A DNA stretch of 64,000 nucleotides from Gnetum montanum (lineage: Eukaryota; Streptophyta; Gnetopsida; Gnetales; Gnetaceae): contig MNCI01016028.1 in assembly GCA_015680685.1 (NCBI GenBank), positions 429,278 to 493,277 on the forward strand, read 5' to 3'. The notes beneath the pieces were generated by a model that saw nothing but the letters and a program-made list of their open reading frames with translations, was not told the DNA's origin and searched no databases. The translations under genes were made by a program, and so were the position numbers. Positions 57,565-64,000 of the stretch are shown here, piece after piece (position 1 is the first letter of the stretch; each line of letters starts with the position of its first letter).

Positions 57565-58990
57565 GCAATGATAAAATTCCATTTGAAATAACACAGAAAT
57601 AATCTTGAATTTTCAACTTATTTCCTCTTTTCATAATTTGGCCAACTAATAATATTGAACTTAAAAGCTTAGGAACATAGAAAACATTACTAACTATGAC
57701 TTGATGACCATTTCAAAGAGTAAGAATCATATTACCAATGTCTTCTATCTTGAAATCTTCTCCATCTTTAACTATTATGCTTCCATAACTACTATAAAAC
57801 TTTAGATTGACAAAATTTTCTTTGGATGTTGTCATGTGGTTTAAGCAACCACTATCAATAGTTCACATATTGTGAGTGATGTCTTTGATAATATTGAAAG
57901 CAATAAAATTAGAGTCATCTTTGAATTATAATAGTCCTTCTTTAACTTCTTCTTGGTTATCTTGAGAATGGGAAAATAGCTAAGAATTTTCTTTATTTTT
58001 CTCATATTGATTTGTAGCTTCATCATTTCTGTATGAGGGAAATCCAACTATGTATCAACATTGATCTTTAGAATGTACTCTCTTTTTCCCATTCTTGCAC
58101 CATGAAGTATCAAATGATGATGCTTGAAAGTGATTTCTAGCATAAAATATTTTATTTCCTCTAACTCTAAAATTAATTTTTTTCTTGTATTTTCAAACAT
58201 ATTGATTGAATTTTGAGATTCTTTATTTCTGAAATTTGAATCTTGAATTATTTTCTCATTGAAGCTTGAGTGTTATCCTCTTTCTTAATCAAATCTTCCT
58301 CTTCCTCTCAAATTATTACCATAATAAACTTGAACATTTTGATTATCTTCTATCATGAGATTTTCTAAAACTATAACTTGAAAAACAAACTCATCAATTG
58401 TAGCATGATCTAAATCCTTGTTCTAAATAATATTCATCATAGCATACTTAAGTTTTTCATCCTTATACAAAATTTTAATTACCGTATCTAACTTTTATCT
58501 TTTACTATATTTACACCCATATTCATCAAGAATTATAATGCTTTAATACATTCTTATAAACAGTTTCTCACTATGCTTATCTCTATTAAATGTCTTTAAA
58601 TTTTTCAATATGTTCACAATCTTCAAATTCTTACCTATAGCTTAGTTGCTTGATTTGAATTTCTATGATGGAGTTTCCTTCATATTCTTACTAAAGTAGC
58701 TCCAAATTTTCCTTAATATTTTTCTTTCTAATGATTCTTGATCCAATAGAATTTGAAACTAAAATACAAATAATAATTTTTGCTAATGCATCCTTTGTTC
58801 TATCTTCTTGTAGTTTCTTCCTTTGTTCTCTATTAAGGACTATTGGAACTAGAACTTGTTGATCTCCTTGTTGAACAATGTCCTACCACTTATTTATTTG
58901 ATGTAAAACCTTTATTATCTTCTTCCAATATATGAAGACTTGAGTTCCATTGAAAATAATAGTATATTTACAAACATATTTATCCATTTT
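57565..58990 (-). pseudogene. gag-protease relic of element E (Ty1/copia)
   Basis: The minus strand from about 58990 reads MNKYVCKYTIIFNGTQVFIY and further gag text with stops. The zinc knuckle CKNGKKRVHSKDQC (58058-58099) fits CX2CX4HX4C with the second Cys changed to Gly. The copia protease TIDSGCLNHMTTSKENF (57836-57866 for the active site) keeps D-S-G. DIGNMILTL and NVFYVPKLLSSILLVGQIMK follow, as in Ty1/copia proteins. The frame runs into the D insertion at 57564 and resumes at 47597. Confidence 0.82.
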
Positions 58991-59192
58991 TGCTAGGATT
59001 TGAGATAAATGAGGATTGAGAGGCTTGAAATTAAAGAGATATGAGGTATTTAAAAGGCTTTAATGTAAAATTCATGAGCATAAGGCTTTTGAAATGATCA
59101 AGATGCAAAGATTTATGAGTAAATATAAAAATCTAAGGGTTGATGATGATCTATTGAAGATTTTACATGACTTTTCCAAGGTTTCAATCCTA

Positions 59193-59207
59193 GGAGCTTT
59201 GATACCA
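59193..59207 (-). other. Primer binding site of element E (tRNA-Met)
   Basis: Minus strand TGGTATCAAAGCTCC matches the common copia primer site TGGTATCAGAGC, four bases inside the 5' LTR. Confidence 0.85.
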
Positions 59208-59211
59208 CTAT

Positions 59212-60344
59212 TGAAGATCATGTGGAAGCTTGTTCTTTATTCAAATCTTACGTTATCACTACATACCATAGCAATCTATTATAATTAATAAGGACTCAGC
59301 TATTATCACTAGTAATTGCATGAGCACTAAGAAAAATCAATATTCTTAAAAAAATTTAGGCTTGTCACTAGAAGTCAATTTTGGCTACAAATTTATTTTT
59401 AATTTATATGGATCAATATCACCTTATTAATTGTCATTGATTCAAGCTATATAAATCAATATAGTTAATTTTATTATTACTAAGCATTGATTGCAGTTGC
59501 TTCCAACAAGTATAAATATGAGTTTTTAAATTATATGAAAATACAAAATTGGAGGTTTTTTTACATGAAATCTGATCCAAATCAATAGCAAATGTTAAGA
59601 AGGCATAAGATCTAGTAGAAATTGATTGAAAAAGATAAAAACTTGGGTAGATCTAATGAAATGAGATCAAATTAACTTGAACATCAAGCAAAGATGCAAA
59701 AAGACAACTTCCATCTTGAAACTTGAAAAAACTAAAGTAATCTAACATTCTAGCTATGAAATCTAATGTAATGGAAGCTATCTTTTCAATATTTACAAAA
59801 AAAAAATAGATCAAATGTATAGGTAATATATGATCTTTAATGAGATTTCTTAGTAATATTTATTAGAACTTGTGAAATTCAGATAAAATAGAAAATTGTG
59901 AATGTAATTGTGAGAGAAAATGTAAGAATTATAGGAAATCAGGTAAAATTATGAGAAGTGAGCTAATTGAGAGAGAAACTTAAAAAACGTAAAACTCCTT
60001 GTTCCTTTTGAAATCCTTGATATAAGAAATTAACACAATGAAAAGTTAAAATGAGTGTACCAACCTATGAATTAGGGCTAGGAAACTTTATTTATAGCAT
60101 TTTTTAGTCATTTTATAACTTCTATGACATGTTTCAACACCAATAAACATTATATCTAAAATTTTCCATTTAAGGAAATTGTTACATGAGACATGAAATT
60201 ATAGGCTGACCCATGTTATTACACCATGTGAATAGAAAGGTTAAAGACTTTGTTTGAAAAACACATGAACATAGAATGACTTGAGAATGAAACAACATAA
60301 AAAATGAAAATTAACATATCTTTCTATTCACATTATATGTGACA
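59212..60344 (-). repeat. 5' LTR of element E
   Basis: Plus strand starts TGAAGATCATG next to the primer site and ends TATATGTGACA. Homology to the partial 3' LTR covers about 59650-60344. TATAAATAA on the minus strand near 60097-60105. Adjacent AATTC (60345-60349) may be a target copy, but its partner was not found. Confidence 0.75.
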
Positions 60345-61690
60345 AATTCAATACGATATAATATATCAAGCCTAATTCTTTTCCTATAAAATTTTTTGCA
60401 TAGTTTTATTGATATTTTTTATTACATAGAATGGCTCATGAACTTAATTCCTATATAGTTTGCACCAGTTTGCACATCTCCTTTATTTTGTAAATGTCAA
60501 TAACAATGTCCTTTTATCCAAGTTTTATGTTGTTTCCATCCTTTAAAATTTTTTTAAATAATTATGTCAACAATGGAACTCTTATATCTCCTAGTGTTTT
60601 CCAAGCTTCAATAGAAATGTTATCTAGCCTAGTAGCTTTTTCATTTTTCATCTAAGATAAGGTTTTCTTTACAACAAAGAAAGAGAATGCATAAATTAAA
60701 CTAAAATTTACTTCTTCTTTTTGGATTTCTTCTTCTAGAAATTATTCAAGGACTCATATTTGGCTTTAGCTACCACTACTTTTGCCTCCCTTTTTGGTCA
60801 TTTTGTACATTAGCTTATTCTTTTGATTTTCACTTTCTTACCTTTCCTTGAAGCATTTTTTGTTTTAGATAGCATGTTGCACTTCATCATCCTACCACCA
60901 TATCTTCTTTGAAATGTTATTTTTTCCTTTATTTTCTTCACCCAAAATGTCCATTCTAATATTCTGAATGCAACTTTCTATTTGGCCCAAAATTAAATTT
61001 TCAAAACAATCCCCAATTTAGATGTCTTATTTAAGTGATTATTCTCTAAATAAGATGATGTTATCTTCCTTCAAATTCCACCATTTTATACATTTAGCTT
61101 TTTTTTTCATGCAACCTTTGAAACTCTCCTTACCTAAATCCATGACCATTAATCAATGTTGTGTTGTAAATCTCTCTCCATGTATGACCTTGAAATCTTT
61201 GCGAATGGCCTAATCTATTTTGCACAATAAGAAATAGTTAATTTGTGTTTTATCCATATCACTATTATATGTAATTAAATATTATACCTTCTTTTAAAGA
61301 TAAGTATTTGTAATTGTAGAGTTACAAGAACTTGTAAATTGTAATACTGAATCTCGATTATCATTTCATTAATCCTATCATATCCCATTTTTATAGATCT
61401 AACATAACTATTACAATTTCCTCCAATGAACATTCTTTTTTGTTGGAAAAATCCTTCAATCAAATCCATTAAACTGCAAAAATCTTGATTAGTAGAATTT
61501 TCTAGGTCAATTTATGAAACATATATACTTATGATGATGATATCATTTCCAAGCTAAAATTATGTGCCCATAATCCAATCACCCTATTAGACTCAAAATT
61601 AAACCTACAATTTATAAAATCTAATTCACAAGCCTTACCTAAGAAATTGCACCATATTGATCTCAAAACATCATCATGACTTTCATATCA
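60345..61690 (-). pseudogene. LINE (RTE-like) ORF2 relic: endonuclease and start of RT
   Basis: The minus strand has fragments of a non-LTR retrotransposon protein. Endonuclease: NDIIIISIYVS (about 61540) and MFIGGNCNSYV (about 61410; GGDxN in active enzymes). HLITYNSDMDKTQINYFLL and TTQHxLMVMDL follow, then the connecting region with IKWWNLKEDNI. RT start: MKNEKATRLDNISIEAWKTL (about 60620-60680) and a YIGIKFMSHSM segment (about 60430-60460). The order matches plant RTE-type ORF2. The rest of RT is cut off where E inserted at 60344. Confidence 0.75.
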
Positions 61691-62130
61691 CATGATAAAG
61701 AATCCACATGAAATAAAACCCATATGCTTTCACACCCTAGCATCAGTAGAGATTCAAAGAGCTTCCTTCGCTATTGGTGAGATCAACCTTGTTCCTTAGG
61801 CAAAGGTTATAATAAGAAAATTCAAGGAATGAGCATACATATAGTTGGACAACTTCAAATAAATGCCCCAATCAAACTAGAAATTCTACACATATAGTTG
61901 ATTTGTGAAGGTCGGTAAAAGGTTACTAAAGAACCTAGAATTAGATCAAGTTTCACAAAACCATAGGGTTGGACACTATGAACAAATTATTATAAGAGGT
62001 TTCATAGAAAACCTCCATGTTTAAGAATGTGTCATGTATACCTAGGTCATGATTAGGTTGGATTAAATAATGTAACATTAGCCCCAAGATTGGACACAAT
62101 GCCATAATTGATCATCCAACCCTTCTTCAC
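61691..62130. other. Unrecognised sequence
   Basis: Lies where the N-terminal endonuclease of the LINE would be expected on the minus strand, but no motif is readable. Possibly LINE 5' sequence decayed beyond recognition. Confidence 0.4.
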
Positions 62131-62136
62131 ACCGGT

Positions 62137-62210
62137 TTGGCAAAGATGGGATTTGAACTTATGATTTCAAGGTTATGAGACTTGCAAGCTACTAAATTGC
62201 TCTACCTCAT
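62137..62210 (-). repeat. tRNA-Met-like sequence (SINE head or tRNA pseudogene)
   Basis: The minus strand reads GGTAGAGCAATTTAGTAGC, then CAAGTCTCATAACCTTG and AAGTTCAAATCCCATC. It has the D-arm-like part, an anticodon arm with CAAG/CTTG stem and CTCATAA loop (anticodon CAT), and a T-arm/B-box in tRNA spacing, closest to elongator tRNA-Met. The acceptor stem does not pair, so it is not a functional tRNA. Confidence 0.5.
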
Positions 62211-63690
62211 ATGTTACATTACTTTGGTGTCACTTTTTTAGATAGCACTCAAAGGAATGAGACATGAACATAGTGAGTGCCAAAGTGGAAAACTCATGAA
62301 GTGAGTTACTCCATGAAGCAGGAATTGACCTCAAGAGATTTCATGTACAGCAATATAATGAAAACAAAAACATAAAAACCTAGTATCTTTAGAAGTTTTT
62401 TACAAAATTATTCATTTATTTATCTCTTGAAATTTATGGGTTAGTTTAAGGTTTCACCCTTCATTTAGACTCATAAAGAAAAGATTATAAAAATGATTCT
62501 TAGTATAGTATGATAATAGTATTAGGATGCACACCTTAGCTACCAACCTTGCAATGTTTTTACTAGATATGATCAACCATGTCCACACCATTCCACTATA
62601 GATACCTACTTAGGAGATAGAAATATGTTACAATAAGCTCACTTGAAGAATGAGCACATCATGGTGTTCACCAGTATTTATGCATATTTAAGTAATGTTC
62701 TAATACCTATTCTAAGAACTTTTCTTGAGATGAATTTTCAACTAGTAGTCATTATTTCATACTAAATTAGCTTCCCGACACTCCTATTCTACAACTAGTG
62801 CATGTTAGCTTTATCAAACCTAGTCTTCTCATGCTAGAGAGTAGTGTCCTCATAGCTCTCCCTTCAATACTAGTAGTAGATAGGAATTGAACTATCTCAC
62901 AATGCTCTAAAACCAACTCACGTACCACTTTCATTAGTGAACAATAGAATCAACATCAAGGTCCTAAATAACTTCATCAATATTTACTCTTAGATGTTAT
63001 CAACCTATTATCGATTATGTATCTTTAATCCATTTAGTGAAAGCCCTTCCACATAGAATTCCCATATCACTATGGTTAACTTTCATCTCTATTTGATTAG
63101 TGAACATCACAGTCAAGCAAGCTTAGACCATCATGTAACCTTTGTACACCTCTATTACACTTTGGGAGGCACCCAACCTAGAGAAACTATCCATCTTAGA
63201 GTGTCTTGTACAGAACTTGAAAATTCTCAAATTAAGTTTAAAGGGTAGGAAAATTAATGAGTGCATGGTACTCATAGTTAGGTTTATTCTTCAACATGTT
63301 GGGCCCTATTGACCTAGTGCATCATCGAATGAATGGTTAATACTCATCAACTAGACCTAGAATTCCTACATCTCCTACTCACTAAAAATTTGACAACCAT
63401 AGTTAGACATCCTTAGATGAAAGAGTAGTGTTCCAGGACCTACATGTCATGAAGCAACTTTCTTTGATGTTTTATTTTAACTTAAGTACTACCTTCCATC
63501 TATCTAATACATTTAGTTGAGGTTATCACAGTGAAGCTATAGTCAAGGTACATGCATTCTTACCATCTAGTTGTTGGTAATCCTCATATTCATGAAGAAT
63601 TCCATTTCACTATGTCCATGTCAAAGATAGTGAGGTAGTTGTTACATCATTCATGCAGGTTGTTACTTATGCGACAAAAAAATTTACTAT
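62211..63690. other. Intergenic sequence, nothing recognised
   Basis: Less AT-rich than the left end, with no conserved protein, RNA or LTR signal that I can see. GTTAG (63691-63695) would be the target copy of element H. Confidence 0.45.
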
Positions 63691-63695
63691 GTTAG

Positions 63696-64000
63696 TGATG
63701 AGACGCAAATTGCACAGGCCGCGATATTGCATCCCCTGCGATATCGCGTACGCGATATCACCATCCGCCGCCAAATCTATAAATAAGAGGTGGCACTCCC
63801 CTCATTTCACATCCTAGGCATAAAGTAGCGAAGCTCTGGTGGATTGATCACCCCAGAGATAGAATATTTTCCATGTGCCCGCAGTAGGAGTCCCCCAAGT
63901 GAACGGTTCTTTATTCGAGCAGCTTTGTACCTGAACGCAAGTTGTGTATGGCAATAAAGACGAGCTTTGTGGATAAACCTTGCAGTACATGGATAGGTTT
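63696..64000 (+). repeat. LTR of element H (5' part, continues beyond the window)
   Basis: Starts TGATGAGACGC. U3 has GCGATATTGC, GCGATATCGCG and GCGATATCACC, then TATAAATAA (63778-63786) and AATAAA (63953-63958). R matches C and D (CTGAACGCAAG, GACGAGCTTTGTGGATAAAC). It keeps many CG dinucleotides that are TG/CA in the other LTRs, so it is much younger. No polypurine tract precedes it, so it is a 5' LTR or solo LTR. Confidence 0.85.

Larger units (their letters stand above)
36155..60344 (-). mobile_element. Element E: Ty1/copia retrotransposon, interrupted by C and D, truncated by F
   Basis: A direct repeat (36155-36820 and 59650-60344) is the LTR of a minus-strand copia element. Between the copies, after removing C (37275-47277) and D (47598-57564), remain a tRNA-Met-type primer site, gag with zinc knuckle, protease, and two short unrecognised pieces. 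No reverse transcriptase is present, so E had already lost it or was non-autonomous. The 3' LTR lacks about 440 bp that the 5' LTR has (59212-59650); F sits at that break. E itself interrupts the LINE relic at 60345. Confidence 0.75.

Noticed and set aside
61275-61469. Stand-alone 64-codon gene on the minus strand
   Set aside because: It contains the GGxxN endonuclease motif and continues in other frames as a LINE ORF2, so it is a piece of that relic.
1-64000. CRISPR arrays, operons, ribosome binding sites, replication origins
   Set aside because: No regularly spaced identical repeats and no bacterial gene organisation; the content is that of a plant nuclear repeat region.

Overview
The window looks like intergenic nuclear DNA of a plant, most likely a seed plant with a large, repeat-rich genome. 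It is AT-rich and holds no cellular gene that I can recognise. Nearly everything identifiable is retrotransposon: Ty3/gypsy elements of the Athila/Tat type (tRNA-Asp-like primer sites, long internal regions, an extra gene after pol), one Ty1/copia element, one non-LTR (LINE) relic and a few tRNA-derived short repeats. A gymnosperm would fit the old, heavily decayed, nested insertions, but the sequence alone does not prove it. All coding regions carry stops and frameshifts, so they are annotated as pseudogenes. Element letters A to H are mine.

Layout. 1-5330: AT-rich sequence with one possible SINE and a 60-bp duplication. 5331-11087: element A (minus), two LTRs, a gag relic, an assembly gap and no visible pol. 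11093-13165: element G (minus), a fragment of a different, Ogre-like Ty3/gypsy element. 13190-36154: element F (plus), 5' truncated and lacking reverse transcriptase and RNase H. It is split by element B (20632-33942, plus), a full-length 13.3-kb element with gag, pol and a third open reading frame (ORF3). 36155-60344: element E (minus), a Ty1/copia element interrupted by element C (37275-47277, plus) and element D (47598-57564, minus), two complete relatives about 10 kb long in opposite orientation and only 320 bp apart. 60345-61690: a LINE relic into which E inserted. 61691-63695: mostly unrecognised, with a tRNA-Met-like repeat. 63696-64000: the start of a much better preserved LTR (H) that runs off the window.

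Insertion history inferred from interruptions and target-site duplications: LINE, then E in the LINE, then F in the E LTR and C and D in the E body, then B in F. A, B, C, D, F and H share LTR ends (TGATGA at the start; TCATCA or TCATTA where the other end is visible) and, where visible, internal organisation, so they are one family with subfamilies that differ in the U3 promoter region.

Most notable: (1) a conserved third gene after pol in B and F, ending in a coiled coil; (2) a promoter-like block before that gene in each element, built from the same short motifs as that element's LTR; (3) a conserved noncoding block after pol in A, B, C and D, whose core is repeated four times in F; (4) U3 motif arrays that differ in copy number between the two LTRs of one element; (5) non-autonomous derivatives, with F lacking RT-RNase H and A lacking pol.
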